Part shown: in pieces, positions 43,427 to 51,968 of the stretch
How positions within the stretch are numbered: the first letter of the stretch is position 1
Layout: each line of letters starts with the position of its first letter
Source of the DNA: Rhodococcoides kyotonense
Lineage (GTDB): Bacteria; Actinomycetota; Actinomycetes; Mycobacteriales; Mycobacteriaceae
Direction: 5' to 3'
DNA: 64,000 nt
NCBI RefSeq assembly: GCF_900188125.1
Contig: NZ_FZOW01000008.1
Coordinates: 62,001 to 126,000 of the forward strand
The notes under the pieces: generated by a model
Databases searched by the model: none
The model's input: only the letters and a program-made list of their open reading frames with translations
What the model was told of the DNA's origin: nothing
Made by a program: the position numbers and the translations under genes

Positions 43427-44218
43427 ATGACAACCAGTCACCGCCCGGAGATCGCCGTCATCGGTGGCAGCGGTTTCTACTCGTTCTTCTCGGACGACGC
43501 CGAATCCGTCGTGCTCGATACCCCGTACGGGTCGACGAGCGGGCCGATCACCGTCGGCGATGTCGGCGGCCGTAGCGTCGCGTTCCTGCCCCGGCACGGA
43601 ACGGCCCACGAGTACTCCCCACACACGCTTCCGTATCGCGCGAACATGTGGGCGCTGCGGATGCTCGGCGTGCAGCGGGTGTTCGCACCGTGTGCAGTCG
43701 GCAGTCTCGTCGTCGAGTACGGGCCCGGGACGTTCGTCGTTCCCGATCAACTGGTCGACCGGACGTCGGGACGCGTGCAGACGTACTTCGATCAGGGCGG
43801 TGTGCACGTCGAATTCGCCGATCCCTACTGCTCGGAGCTTCGTGGTGCTGCGTTGCAGGACGGTGTCGTCGACGGCGGCACGATGGTCGTCGTCGAAGGC
43901 CCCCGGTTCTCCACGCGTGCGGAAAGCCAGTGGTACGCGCGGCAGGGATGGACGCTCGTCAACATGACGGGCCACCCCGAAGCCGTGCTCGCTCGCGAGC
44001 TCGAACTGTGCTACACCCCTATCGCATTGGTCACCGACCTCGACGCGGGAATCGAAGCGGGACAGGGCGTTCGAGCGGTCGACGTGTTCGCCGAGTTCGC
44101 GCGCAACATCGAACCGCTGAAGAAGCTCGTACGCGACGCCATCGGAGCGGCGCCGAGCGGCCCTTGTTCGTCGTGCCGCATCCACGACGGCGCCGACCTT
44201 CCGATCGAGCTACCATGA
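43427..44218 (+). CDS. S-methyl-5'-thioadenosine phosphorylase
   Basis: The 263-residue protein is a purine nucleoside phosphorylase-type enzyme that splits methylthioadenosine (or methylthioinosine) to adenine and methylthioribose-1-phosphate. Visible: EIAVIGGSGFYSFF, the phosphate-binding PRHG in AFLPRHGTAHEYSPH, GPRFSTRAES, and VNMTGHPEAVLARELELCY. AGAGGGA precedes ATG 43427; ATG 43412 is in frame but overlaps its own SD. The order MTA phosphorylase, epimerase, GT2, DUF2064 matches Rv0535, Rv0536, Rv0539, Rv0540. Confidence 0.88.
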   Translation: MTTSHRPEIAVIGGSGFYSFFSDDAESVVLDTPYGSTSGPITVGDVGGRSVAFLPRHGTAHEYSPHTLPYRANMWALRMLGVQRVFAPCAVGSLVVEYGPGTFVVPDQLVDRTSGRVQTYFDQGGVHVEFADPYCSELRGAALQDGVVDGGTMVVVEGPRFSTRAESQWYARQGWTLVNMTGHPEAVLARELELCYTPIALVTDLDAGIEAGQGVRAVDVFAEFARNIEPLKKLVRDAIGAAPSGPCSSCRIHDGADLPIELP

Positions 44219-45270
44219 CCCGCGTACTCCTCACCGGCGCAGCCGGTTTCATCGGCGGACACATCCTCGAGGCCCTGAAGACCGAGTACGACGTCGTCGC
44301 CACGGATGCGTTTCTGTCGTCGGCGCACGGATCTTCGGCCGGAGTCGACGGCATCGATGTTCTCGACGTTCGAGATGCCGACGCTGTGGCCTCGTCACTG
44401 AAGGGTGTCGACGTCGTCTGCCACCAGGCTGCGGTCGTCGGCGCGGGCGTGAATGCGTCCGACGCCCCTGCCTATGCCAGCCACAACGACTTCGGCACAG
44501 CAGTTCTCCTTGCTGCGATGGCCGACGCCGGCTGCTCGCGGCTGGTGCTGGCGTCGTCGATGGTGGTGTACGGCGAAGGCCGCTATCGCACCCAGGACGG
44601 CCGGGTCGTCGTTCCCGGTCCGCGGTCGCGATCGGATCTCGACGCAGGCCGCTTCGACAACACCGATCCCGACACCGGCGAGGTTCTGGATTGGACTCTC
44701 GTCGGCGAGGATTCACCGTTGCAGCCGCGAAGCACCTATGCGGCAAGCAAACTCGCACAGGAGAATTACGCGTTGGCGTGGTCCCTCGCGACGGGTGGTT
44801 CGGTCACCGCGCTGCGCTACCACAACGTCTACGGGCCGCATATGCCGCGGAACACCCCGTATTCCGGTGTGGCAGCGATGTTCCGGTCGTCACTGGAAGC
44901 CGGGCGCGCGCCGCAGGTGTACGAAGACGGCAGGCAGGCACGGGATTTCGTCCACGTCGGCGATATAGCCGCGGCGAACGTGCTGTCCGTATCGGCCGCG
45001 CTGCCGGGCTTCGCTGCGTTGAATGTGTCCTCGGGTTCGCCGATCACGATCGGCGAGGTCGCGAGCGCTTTGGCCGACGCCTGCGGAGGCCCTGCACCGG
45101 AGGTGACCGGGCAGTACCGGTCCGGCGACGTGCGGCACATTGTCGCCAGCCCGGAGCTCGCGCGCGAACTGATCGGATTCGAGGCCAGTGTCTCGCCACT
45201 CGACGGGCTTCGCGAATTCGCGACTGCCCCACTGCGCGATGCGGAAGGTACAGGGGCACCGCGTGTCTGA
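44215..45270 (+). CDS. NAD-dependent nucleotide-sugar epimerase/dehydratase
   Basis: The 351-residue extended SDR has GAAGFIGGHILEAL (NAD binding), CHQAAVVGAG, SSMVVYGEG (catalytic Ser) and the Tyr-Lys pair in TYAASKLAQENY. It resembles GalE3-type UDP-sugar epimerases and corresponds to Rv0536. The specific sugar is not clear from sequence. The start overlaps the MTA phosphorylase stop (ATGA). It is coupled to the GT2 gene by an 8-bp overlap, so the epimerase probably supplies the donor sugar. Confidence 0.85.
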   Translation: MTRVLLTGAAGFIGGHILEALKTEYDVVATDAFLSSAHGSSAGVDGIDVLDVRDADAVASSLKGVDVVCHQAAVVGAGVNASDAPAYASHNDFGTAVLLAAMADAGCSRLVLASSMVVYGEGRYRTQDGRVVVPGPRSRSDLDAGRFDNTDPDTGEVLDWTLVGEDSPLQPRSTYAASKLAQENYALAWSLATGGSVTALRYHNVYGPHMPRNTPYSGVAAMFRSSLEAGRAPQVYEDGRQARDFVHVGDIAAANVLSVSAALPGFAALNVSSGSPITIGEVASALADACGGPAPEVTGQYRSGDVRHIVASPELARELIGFEASVSPLDGLREFATAPLRDAEGTGAPRV

Positions 45271-45904
45271 CGTCACCGTGATCATCCCGTGCATGAACGA
45301 ATCAGGTTCTCTGCCTGGTGTTCTTGCCCTGATGCCCGACGGCTACAGGGTCATCGTCGTGGACAACAATTCGACGGACGACACAGCATCCGTTGCCGAG
45401 GCTCACGGCGCGACGGTCGTTCGAGAAACAGTGCCGGGTTACGGCTCTGCCGTTCATGCGGGAGTCCTTGCGGCCGAGACCGATATCGTATGCGTCCTCG
45501 ACGGCGACGGATCGATGGACCCTCGGGAACTGCCGATGCTCGTCGACGCCTTGGCCGGTGCCGACCTCGCGGTGGGGCGTCGGAGATCCGGGAATTCGCC
45601 GTTGCATGCACGACTCGGCAATGCCGTTCTGTCACTGAGGCTTCGAACCAAGTACAAACTCCCGGTGCACGATCTGGGAGCGATCCGCGCGGTGCGCAGA
45701 CAAGCACTGCTCGACCTGAACGTCACCGACCGTCGTTCCGGATATCCGTTGCAGCTACTCGTGCTCGCGTCGAAGGCCGGATGGCGCGTCGTCGAACGCG
45801 ATGTCACGTACAGCCCGCGTACCGCCGGGACGTCGAAGGTGTCCGGTTCCGTCAAGGGCACCGTCGTCGCGGTGCGGGATTTCTGGAAGGTGCTCTCGAC
45901 ATGA
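45263..45904 (+). CDS. Family 2 glycosyltransferase
   Basis: The 213-residue enzyme starts at GTG 45263 inside the epimerase stop region. It has the GT2 nucleotide-binding motifs VTVIIPCMNESGSLPGVL, VVDNNSTDDT (DXD-type acidic cluster follows in VCVLDGDGSMDP) and LGAIRAVRRQALLDL. It resembles dolichyl-phosphate mannose synthase-type transferases and the M. tuberculosis Rv0539. It has no membrane segments. The upstream Met at 45188 is in the epimerase sequence and would add an unsupported N-terminus. Confidence 0.85.
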   Translation: MSDVTVIIPCMNESGSLPGVLALMPDGYRVIVVDNNSTDDTASVAEAHGATVVRETVPGYGSAVHAGVLAAETDIVCVLDGDGSMDPRELPMLVDALAGADLAVGRRRSGNSPLHARLGNAVLSLRLRTKYKLPVHDLGAIRAVRRQALLDLNVTDRRSGYPLQLLVLASKAGWRVVERDVTYSPRTAGTSKVSGSVKGTVVAVRDFWKVLST

Positions 45905-46551
45905 AGGTCACTGCGCTCGTCGTCGCCAAGGCTCCCGTGCCCGGGCTCGCGAAGACGCGACTCGCTGCCACCGTCGGCGACGACGCAGCCGCGGACATCG
46001 CGGCCGCAGCGCTCCTCGACACTCTCGACGCGGTTGCCTCGGCCGACTTCGCGCACTGCATCGTCGCGATGACAGGCGATCTCGGCCTGGCCGCGCGTCG
46101 GGACGAGATTGCTGCGAGATTGGCGTCGTACACCGTTGTTCGCCAGCGCGGCGACGGGTTCGCCGAGCGTCTGGTGCATGCGCACGTCGATGCGGCGGCC
46201 GTCGGGCATCCGGTGTTCCAGATCGGGATGGATACGCCGCAGGTGACGCCGGAGCTGCTGAATGCGTCGGCGTCGTTGCTGACGGGCGAGCGATCGGTGC
46301 TGGGCATGGCCGAGGACGGCGGCTGGTGGGCGCTGGGCATTCCTGATCCCTCGTTGGCGTCGGCGCTGCTGACGGTGCCGATGTCCACACCCGACACCGG
46401 CGCCGCCACACTCGCGGCGCTGTGCGCGCGGTCGGCGGAGGTGGTGCTGCTCGAGACGCTGCGGGACGTCGATCATGCGTCCGATGTCGCGGCCGTCGCG
46501 GCTGTGTGTCGGCCGGGGAGCCGCTTCGCTCATGTGAGTGAAAATGTATAG
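45901..46551 (+). CDS. DUF2064 (TIGR04282-type) glycosyltransferase-like protein
   Basis: The 216-residue protein begins VTALVVAKAPVPGLAKTRLA, typical of the DUF2064/CofC-like nucleotidyl- or glycosyl-transferase fold, and has MDTPQVTPELL and GMAEDGGWWALGI. Annotated relatives are called arsenosugar-type or phosphosugar transferases. It corresponds to Rv0540 and is coupled to the GT2 gene by an ATGA overlap. Its last codons and stop lie inside the hairpin repeat that follows. The pathway is unknown. Confidence 0.8.
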   Translation: MKVTALVVAKAPVPGLAKTRLAATVGDDAAADIAAAALLDTLDAVASADFAHCIVAMTGDLGLAARRDEIAARLASYTVVRQRGDGFAERLVHAHVDAAAVGHPVFQIGMDTPQVTPELLNASASLLTGERSVLGMAEDGGWWALGIPDPSLASALLTVPMSTPDTGAATLAALCARSAEVVLLETLRDVDHASDVAAVAAVCRPGSRFAHVSENV

Positions 46552-46573
46552 AGGACTACACATTTTCACTCAC
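46531..46573. repeat. Inverted repeat, hairpin family 1 (copy 2)
   Basis: Arms 46534-46550 and 46557-46573 (17 bp, one mismatch) with a 6-nt loop form a strong hairpin that includes the last codons and stop of the DUF2064 gene. The left arm (46531-46551) matches the family-1 arm at 6777-6797 in 17 of 21 bases. It probably acts as a terminator between the GT block and the HTH-DUF4180 pair. Confidence 0.75.
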
Positions 46574-46593
46574 GAGGGGCACCATAAGGAATT

Positions 46594-47007
46594 ATGGGGA
46601 ACGATTTCTACACTGCCGAGCAAGTAGCGGAACTGCTCGGCCTGCACGTGCGCACCGTCCGTAGCTACATCCAGGACGGCAGGCTCCCTGCGGTGCGGAT
46701 CGGGAAGCAATACCGCATCACCCCCGCAGGCCTCGCGGCTCTGACGGGCGATCCGCAGGCCGAGCGGGCGCACGTCGACGTCACCAGCATCGTCACCGTC
46801 GACGCCATCGGCCGGGAGACCGCATCGCGGCTGGCCACGTCCCTGCAAGCCGCCGCGATGGGGCGCGGAAACTCAGGTACGCGGCTGCGCATCGACACCG
46901 CGTACGACGCCACCGCATCGAGCTTCAAGATCGTCGTCATCGGAGAACCTCTCGACACCGCCGAAGTCCTTCGCATCGTCGACGCATTCGTGGAGGGAAG
47001 CCGATGA
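46594..47007 (+). CDS. HTH (MerR/excisionase-type) DNA-binding protein
   Basis: The 137-residue protein begins with an excisionase-like helix-turn-helix (YTAEQVAELLGLHVRTVRSYIQDG, RLPAVRIGKQYRI), about residues 5-50. The C-terminal ~85 residues resemble a small ligand-binding or dimerisation domain of no obvious family. AAGGA lies 3 bases before ATG 46594. It overlaps the DUF4180 start (ATGA), so the pair is one unit; the protein probably regulates its own transcription. Confidence 0.75.
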   Translation: MGNDFYTAEQVAELLGLHVRTVRSYIQDGRLPAVRIGKQYRITPAGLAALTGDPQAERAHVDVTSIVTVDAIGRETASRLATSLQAAAMGRGNSGTRLRIDTAYDATASSFKIVVIGEPLDTAEVLRIVDAFVEGSR

Positions 47008-47345
47008 CCACCATGTACCTCGACAGCGATGGGCCACTTCTGGGCTCCGAGTCCGACGCAGTGGACGTTCTCGGCGACGCATTCGGAGTTGAAGCAACAA
47101 TGATCGCAATTCCGGTCGAACGATTCCGTCCGGAATTCTTCGACCTCAGCACCCGACTGATGGGCGAATTCGTACAGAAATTTGCGAACTATCGAATTCG
47201 GCTCGCCATCGTGGGTGAGATCGACGACTACACGCAGGTCAGCGAGCCATTGCGCGCATTCGTCGCCGAGTCCAATCGAGGCCGCCACATCTGGTTCGTT
47301 GCAGATCGGAGATCTTTACAAGACCGCATCGCAACAATCCGCTAG
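47004..47345 (+). CDS. DUF4180 protein
   Basis: The 113-residue protein matches the DUF4180 family: SESDAVDVLGDAFGVEATMI, then PEFFDLSTRLMGEFVQKFANYRIRLAIVG. Function of the family is unknown, and it is often next to a MerR- or HTH-type gene. The pair could be a regulator with its effector or partner, similar in layout to toxin-antitoxin pairs, but no evidence here shows that. It is followed by an intrinsic terminator. Confidence 0.75.
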   Translation: MTTMYLDSDGPLLGSESDAVDVLGDAFGVEATMIAIPVERFRPEFFDLSTRLMGEFVQKFANYRIRLAIVGEIDDYTQVSEPLRAFVAESNRGRHIWFVADRRSLQDRIATIR

Positions 47346-47364
47346 CTGGTTTCACCAGCTTTTC
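47345..47364 (+). terminator. Intrinsic terminator after DUF4180
   Basis: AGCTGG (47345-47350), loop TTTCA, CCAGCT (47356-47361), then TTTT. A classical hairpin plus U-run, beginning at the stop codon. Confidence 0.7.
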
Positions 47365-47391
47365 TCAGCACCGGGTGCTACAAACGTCATG

Positions 47392-47550
47392 TGGTCGGGT
47401 TACTGATCGGCGTAGCGATTTGGATGGCGTTGGCATTGATTGTCGCCGTCGTACTCGGTCGTGTCGCCAGACGGGCCGACAACGAAGAACTCGGATCCAC
47501 CCTGGACTGGAACACCGCAGAGATCGACGACGCCGTCCACCACGACTGAC
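47392..47550 (+). CDS. Small single-pass membrane protein (52 aa)
   Basis: Too short for automated open-frame lists, but with coding-like third positions (about 75% G/C). GTG 47392 gives VGLLIGVAIWMALALIVAVV, a membrane segment, then a cytoplasmic tail RRADNEELGSTLDWNTAEID. No good SD is visible; ATG 47425 would give a shorter start. Function unknown. Confidence 0.55.
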
Positions 47551-47576
47551 GCTCACTCACGCGAGGCGGGATGAGG

Positions 47577-48005
47577 CTAGTCAGCCCGCTCCACGATCTC
47601 CGTCAGGATGTCCACCGAGCGCGCGAGTGTGACGCGCTGATCGTCGGTCAATTTCGCCACCTGCGCTGCGAGTACCTGTTCGCGTGCCGCCACGTCTTCC
47701 ATCGCGACACGGCGTCCCTCGTCGGTGAGTGTCAGGAGCACCTGCCGACCGTCCGTCGGGTGCGGCACCCGCTCGATCAACCCCATCTCGACCAGCGTGT
47801 GCGACGACCGTGAGATCGACGGCGGCTTGATGCGCTCACGGACAGCGAGCTCCCCCGTCGTCGTCGGCCCTTCCCGAAACAGCGTCGTCAGAATCGACAG
47901 ATGCGCGACGGGTAGGCGGTCGCTCGCGTGACGCAACCTGAGCTGCCGATTGAGGCGCATGGCCATCACCGACAGATCCCTGGCGAGATGCGGATCGATG
48001 CTCAC
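47577..48005 (-). CDS. MarR-family transcriptional regulator
   Basis: The 142-residue protein is a winged-helix regulator: helical dimerisation N-terminus, then VAHLSILTTLFREGPTTTGE, LAVRERIKPPSISRSSHTLVEMG and the wing LIERVPHPTDGRQVLLTLTDEG. MarR proteins respond to small aromatic or oxidant signals. The GTG start has weak support. It is divergent from the DUF4185 gene, which may be its target. Confidence 0.88.
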   Translation of the reverse strand: MSIDPHLARDLSVMAMRLNRQLRLRHASDRLPVAHLSILTTLFREGPTTTGELAVRERIKPPSISRSSHTLVEMGLIERVPHPTDGRQVLLTLTDEGRRVAMEDVAAREQVLAAQVAKLTDDQRVTLARSVDILTEIVERAD

Positions 48006-48123
48006 AAGAACAGGTTAGCGCGGCAAAACATCACTACTGGAAAACCGATTCCCTGTTTCCGACAATTTCGTGGGCTAAACTACCGGGCGCTCAGTCAAAA
48101 CAATGTCTAAGCCGGGGGGCTTG

Positions 48124-49218
48124 GTGAAACGCTTCTTCACTGTGGGAACCACAGCGCTCGTGATGTCGTTGGTCGTCGCCGGACCAGCTGTTGCGAATCC
48201 GAATGCCGTGAACCCCATTCCAGGGCTCAACGGCGTGTTCGGACTCCCGTCTCTCACCGGTCGAACCGTCGCTGTCGCGCAGGCCACCGGCCTGGCCAGT
48301 ACCAACGAGACTCAGAACTTCAACATGCTCGGTACCGACCTCGGCATCATGTGGGACAACGGCAACGGCGAGATCCTGACGGCGTTCGGTGACACTGCCG
48401 GACTCGGACTCCCGAACCTGCTGCAGGGCAGCATCTGGTCCTGGCGTAGCAACTCGCTCGTCCGCAGCCGAGACGGCAATCTGGCCGACGGCATGAACTT
48501 CGACAGCATCGTCCGCGACCCTCTCGGGCAGTCCAAGGAGTTGATTCCGAGTCCCAAGATCCCGTTCGTCGAGATCAGCAGGATCCCGACGGCCGGCGTC
48601 GCGATCGGACCGAACCAGTTCATGAGCCTGATGTCGGTCAAGAACTGGGGCGAGCCCGGGAGGTGGGAAACCAACTACTCCGGGCTTGCGGTGTCCGGCG
48701 ACAACGGTGAGAACTGGGCCGTCGTCCCGGAAACCCAACGCACGTGCGAGGGCGGCAACCGCAACTTCCAACAGAACGCATTCTTGAAGGACGGCGGCTT
48801 CGTCTACGAGTACGGAACACCGCCGGGACGAGGCAACCTCGGCCACGTCGCGCGCGTGCCCGAGAAGGACATCCTGAACCTCGGTGAGTACGAGTACTGG
48901 AACGGCCACGAATGGAAGAAGAACGACCCGGCAGCGGCCGCGCCGATCGTCGACAACGTCGGAGAACTGTCCGTCGCGTACAACGAGTACCTCGGCCAGT
49001 ACCTGATGCTCACCACGGATAACTTCAACTCGATCGTGATGCGTCGAGCGCCTTCGCCGGTCGGCCCCTGGAGTGCGCCCGAGGTTCTCGTCGACACCCG
49101 CCAACTGTCGAGCGCCTACGCGCCGTACATCCACCCCTGGTCGTCGGGCCGGGATCTGTACTTCCTGGCCACTGTGCATCAGAACTACAACGTACTGTTG
49201 TTGCGAACTACGCTGTAG
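48124..49218 (+). CDS. Secreted DUF4185 protein, probable endo-D-arabinanase type
   Basis: The 364-residue protein has a signal peptide (MKRFFTVGTTALVMSLVVAG, then PAVANP). The remainder has the beta-propeller-like DUF4185 pattern: MLGTDLGIMWDNGNGEILTAFGDT, GPNQFMSLMSVKNWGE, then WETNYSGLAVSGDNG. Family members of this domain have been reported as glycoside hydrolases of family GH183 acting on mycobacterial D-arabinan. It could remodel the cell's own arabinogalactan or attack that of others. GTG 48124 follows a strong GGGGGG; ATG 48103 upstream would add 7 residues. Confidence 0.8.
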   Translation: MKRFFTVGTTALVMSLVVAGPAVANPNAVNPIPGLNGVFGLPSLTGRTVAVAQATGLASTNETQNFNMLGTDLGIMWDNGNGEILTAFGDTAGLGLPNLLQGSIWSWRSNSLVRSRDGNLADGMNFDSIVRDPLGQSKELIPSPKIPFVEISRIPTAGVAIGPNQFMSLMSVKNWGEPGRWETNYSGLAVSGDNGENWAVVPETQRTCEGGNRNFQQNAFLKDGGFVYEYGTPPGRGNLGHVARVPEKDILNLGEYEYWNGHEWKKNDPAAAAPIVDNVGELSVAYNEYLGQYLMLTTDNFNSIVMRRAPSPVGPWSAPEVLVDTRQLSSAYAPYIHPWSSGRDLYFLATVHQNYNVLLLRTTL

Positions 49219-49286
49219 CACAGATATTTTCGGCCGCGCGGCCGCGCACACGCGGGAGTTCGCCCATGCGTCGATAGGCTCGTGGC

Positions 49287-49910
49287 ATGGACGCCGCAGA
49301 CTGGGACCGAAAGTATTCGAGCCGGGACCTGATCTACGGCGCGCCGCCGAACCAGACGCTCGTCGAGGTCGCGACGTCGCTCCCCAGGGGCCGCGCGCTC
49401 GACCTCGCGTCGGGCGAGGGGCGGAATGCACTGTGGCTCGCGACTCGCGGCTGGGAGGTCAGCGCCGTCGATTTCTCGGCCGTCGGGCTGCAGAAGGGCC
49501 ACGCGATCGCGTCGCGGTCCCCGAAATCGGTCCGGGAGCGCCTCACGTGGGTTCATGCCGATGTGACGACCATCGCAGCGGAACCGACATATGACTTGGT
49601 TCTCATGCTCTATTTACACCTGCCCCACGAGCAACGTGCGAAAGCAATACGCAACGCTCTCGACGCCCTGAAACCTGACGGAATCCTCATGATTCTGGGG
49701 CATCATTCCGACAACATCTCACACGGGGTGGGCGGACCCCAGAATCCCGAACTACTCTATACAGCAGAGGAATTGGCGTTCGATGTCGGGGATCGAGCCG
49801 CCGTTCACCTCTGCGAGAAGAGGCTCCGAACAACAGACAGTGGTACCGCCATCGATGCTTTGCTACTCGCCGGTAAGTCCGGTCTTGGCAGCGGGAATGA
49901 ACGGGGGTAA
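49287..49910 (+). CDS. Class I SAM-dependent methyltransferase
   Basis: The 207-residue protein has ALDLASGEGRNALWLATRGW (SAM loop), SAVDFSAVGL (acidic loop), and YDLVLMLYLHLPHEQR. It resembles the TehB/Methyltransf-25 group. The substrate is unknown. The context (DUF4185 before, FadE5 after) does not suggest one. No SD is striking; the ATG at 49287 is the only sensible start. Confidence 0.8.
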   Translation: MDAADWDRKYSSRDLIYGAPPNQTLVEVATSLPRGRALDLASGEGRNALWLATRGWEVSAVDFSAVGLQKGHAIASRSPKSVRERLTWVHADVTTIAAEPTYDLVLMLYLHLPHEQRAKAIRNALDALKPDGILMILGHHSDNISHGVGGPQNPELLYTAEELAFDVGDRAAVHLCEKRLRTTDSGTAIDALLLAGKSGLGSGNERG

Positions 49911-49921
49911 TATGCCGTTAT

Positions 49922-49937
49922 GTTACCGACGAGTAGC
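49922..49937. promoter_or_regulatory. Candidate TetR-type operator upstream of fadE5
   Basis: TTACCGACGAGTAGC at 49923-49937 matches 12 of the 15 positions of TTACTGACGAGTAAG at 61304-61318, which is a perfect palindrome. It lies about 50 bases before the fadE5 start, so repression by the same regulator is likely. Confidence 0.5.
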
Positions 49938-49987
49938 TAACTTGGGCGGTACTCACGAGACCGCACCACCGACTGGAGAGCGACGCA

Positions 49988-51823
49988 ATGGGCCATTACA
50001 AGAGCAACCTTCGGGATCTCGAGTTCAACCTCTTCGAGCTGTTCGGGCTCGACGAGTCCCTCTCGGGTGACAAGTTCGGCGACCTCGACGGCGAGGCAGC
50101 CCGCGACATGCTTCGCGAGGTAGTACGCCTGTCCGAGGGCCCCCTGGCCGAGTCGTTCGCCGAAGCGGACCGCAACCCGCCCGTTTTCGACCCCGAAACC
50201 CACACCCTGAAGCTGCCCGACTCCTTCAAGAAGTCGTTCAAGGCGCTCTACGACGGTGAATGGTGGCGCGTCGGCCTCGACGAGGAAATCGGCGGCATCG
50301 CTGCACCTCGCAACCTCGGCTGGGCCATCAACGAGATGCTCCTCGGCTCCCAGCCTGCAGCCTTCATGTACTCCGCCGGACCCTCCTTCGCCAACGTCCT
50401 GTTCCACAACGGAACCGACGAGCAGAAGGAATGGGCAAAGGTCATCGCAGAGCGCCAGTGGGGCGCCACGATGGTGCTCACCGAGCCCGACGCCGGATCC
50501 GACGTCGGCGCAGGTCGCACCAAGGCCATCAAGCAGGAAGACGGCTCCTGGCACATCGAGGGAGTCAAGCGCTTCATCACCTCGGCAGTGTCCGACGACC
50601 TGTTCGAGAACATCTTCCACCTCGTACTCGCTCGTCCCGAAGGTGCAGGACCCGGCACCAAGGGCCTGAGCCTCTTCTTCGTTCCCAACACCCACTTCGA
50701 CTTCGAGAAGGGGGAAATGGGCGAGCGCAACGGCGTCTTCGTCACCGGCGTCGAGCACAAGATGGGCCTCAAGGCGTCGGCCACCTGTGAACTCACGTTC
50801 GGCGGACACGGCATTCCCGCGCAGGGATGGCTCGTCGGCGAGGTACACAAGGGCATCGCGCAGATGTTCGACGTCATCGAGCACGCTCGAATGATGGTCG
50901 GCACCAAGGCAATTGCGACGCTGTCCACCGGCTACCTCAACGCGCTCGGCTACGCCAAGGAGCGTGTCCAGGGCGCCGATCTGACGCAGATGACGGACAA
51001 GGCCGCGCCGCGTGTCACCATCACGCACCACCCGGACGTGCGTCGCAGCCTCATCACCCAGAAGGCGTACGCCGAAGGCCTGCGCGCGGTGTACCTCTAC
51101 ACGGCAGCTCACCAGCACCCGATCACCGCCAAGCAGGTGTCCGACGCCGACGAGGACCTCGCCTTCCGCGTCAACGATCTGTTGCTCCCGATCGTCAAGG
51201 GTGTCGGTTCGGAAATCGCATACAGTCAGCTCGCCGAATCCCTGCAAACTCTCGGTGGGTCCGGCTTCCTGCAGGACTACCCCATCGAGCAGTACATCCG
51301 CGACTCCAAGATCGACTCGCTGTACGAGGGCACCACAGCCATCCAGGCGCAGGACTTCTTCTTCCGCAAGATCGCCCGTGACCGTGGCGTCGCGCTCGCT
51401 CACGTTGCAGGACAGATCAAGTCGTTCATCGACAGCGAGGCAGGCAACGGTCGTCTGAAGGCAGAGCGCGCACTGCTCAGCACCGCCCTCGAGGACGTGC
51501 AGGCCATCGTCACGTCGATGACCCAGCAGCTCATGGGCGCTCAGGAACAGCCGACCGAGCTGTACAAGGTCGGACTCGCATCCGTTCGCTTCCTGATGGC
51601 GTTCGGTGACCTGCTCATCGGATGGCTCCTGCTGCGCCAGTCCGAGATCGCCATCAAGGCGCTCGACGCCGGCGCCGAGGGTGCGGACAAGTCGTTCTAC
51701 GAAGGCAAGGTCGGCGTCGCGTCGTTCTTCGCCAAGAACGTGCTCCCGAACCTCACGGCCACCCGCAACATCCTCACCAACCTCGACCTCGACGTCATGG
51801 AGCTCGACGAAGCAGCGTTCTGA
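49988..51823 (+). CDS. fadE5: Acyl-CoA dehydrogenase, FadE5 type
   Basis: The 611-residue protein has the length of the large FadE5 type (Rv0244c, 611 residues). It catalyses the first step of fatty-acid beta-oxidation, the dehydrogenation of acyl-CoA. Visible: [20 protein letters not shown] (FAD binding), [17 protein letters not shown], and the catalytic Glu region [19 protein letters not shown]. The N-terminal [17 protein letters not shown] is characteristic. In mycobacteria it neighbours fadA2, fabG4 and htdX; here these lie 8 kb downstream. A candidate operator is upstream. Confidence 0.92.
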   Translation: MGHYKSNLRDLEFNLFELFGLDESLSGDKFGDLDGEAARDMLREVVRLSEGPLAESFAEADRNPPVFDPETHTLKLPDSFKKSFKALYDGEWWRVGLDEEIGGIAAPRNLGWAINEMLLGSQPAAFMYSAGPSFANVLFHNGTDEQKEWAKVIAERQWGATMVLTEPDAGSDVGAGRTKAIKQEDGSWHIEGVKRFITSAVSDDLFENIFHLVLARPEGAGPGTKGLSLFFVPNTHFDFEKGEMGERNGVFVTGVEHKMGLKASATCELTFGGHGIPAQGWLVGEVHKGIAQMFDVIEHARMMVGTKAIATLSTGYLNALGYAKERVQGADLTQMTDKAAPRVTITHHPDVRRSLITQKAYAEGLRAVYLYTAAHQHPITAKQVSDADEDLAFRVNDLLLPIVKGVGSEIAYSQLAESLQTLGGSGFLQDYPIEQYIRDSKIDSLYEGTTAIQAQDFFFRKIARDRGVALAHVAGQIKSFIDSEAGNGRLKAERALLSTALEDVQAIVTSMTQQLMGAQEQPTELYKVGLASVRFLMAFGDLLIGWLLLRQSEIAIKALDAGAEGADKSFYEGKVGVASFFAKNVLPNLTATRNILTNLDLDVMELDEAAF

Positions 51824-51839
51824 TCTTCTCGCTCGTCAG

Positions 51840-51866
51840 CGGCCGCACCCTTCCTGGGTGCGGCCG
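51840..51866 (+). terminator. Terminator hairpin after fadE5
   Basis: A perfect 11-bp stem: CGGCCGCACCC (51840-51850), loop TTCCT, GGGTGCGGCCG (51856-51866), followed by TTGGTGTT. It starts 17 bases after the stop. Confidence 0.7.
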
Positions 51867-51884
51867 TTGGTGTTCGAGGGGTTG

Positions 51885-51968
51885 CTCAGCTCAGGTGCTC
51901 ACCATTTCGTCAGGCGCACGCCGATTCGCTAGCCAACAGACGTGCACCTGACTACATGGTGAGCATCT
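51885..51968. repeat. 84-bp hairpin repeat, copy 1 (left flank of DUF559 unit)
   Basis: This sequence is repeated at 53033-53116 with only three mismatches (81 of 84 identical), as a direct repeat with a spacing of 1148 bp. Each copy is itself a long imperfect inverted repeat: TGCTCACCAT near the left end pairs with ATGGTGAGCA near the right, and the middle parts (CGCACG...CGTGCACCTGAC) pair partly. Its last base is part of the stop codon of the DUF559 gene. Confidence 0.85.
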
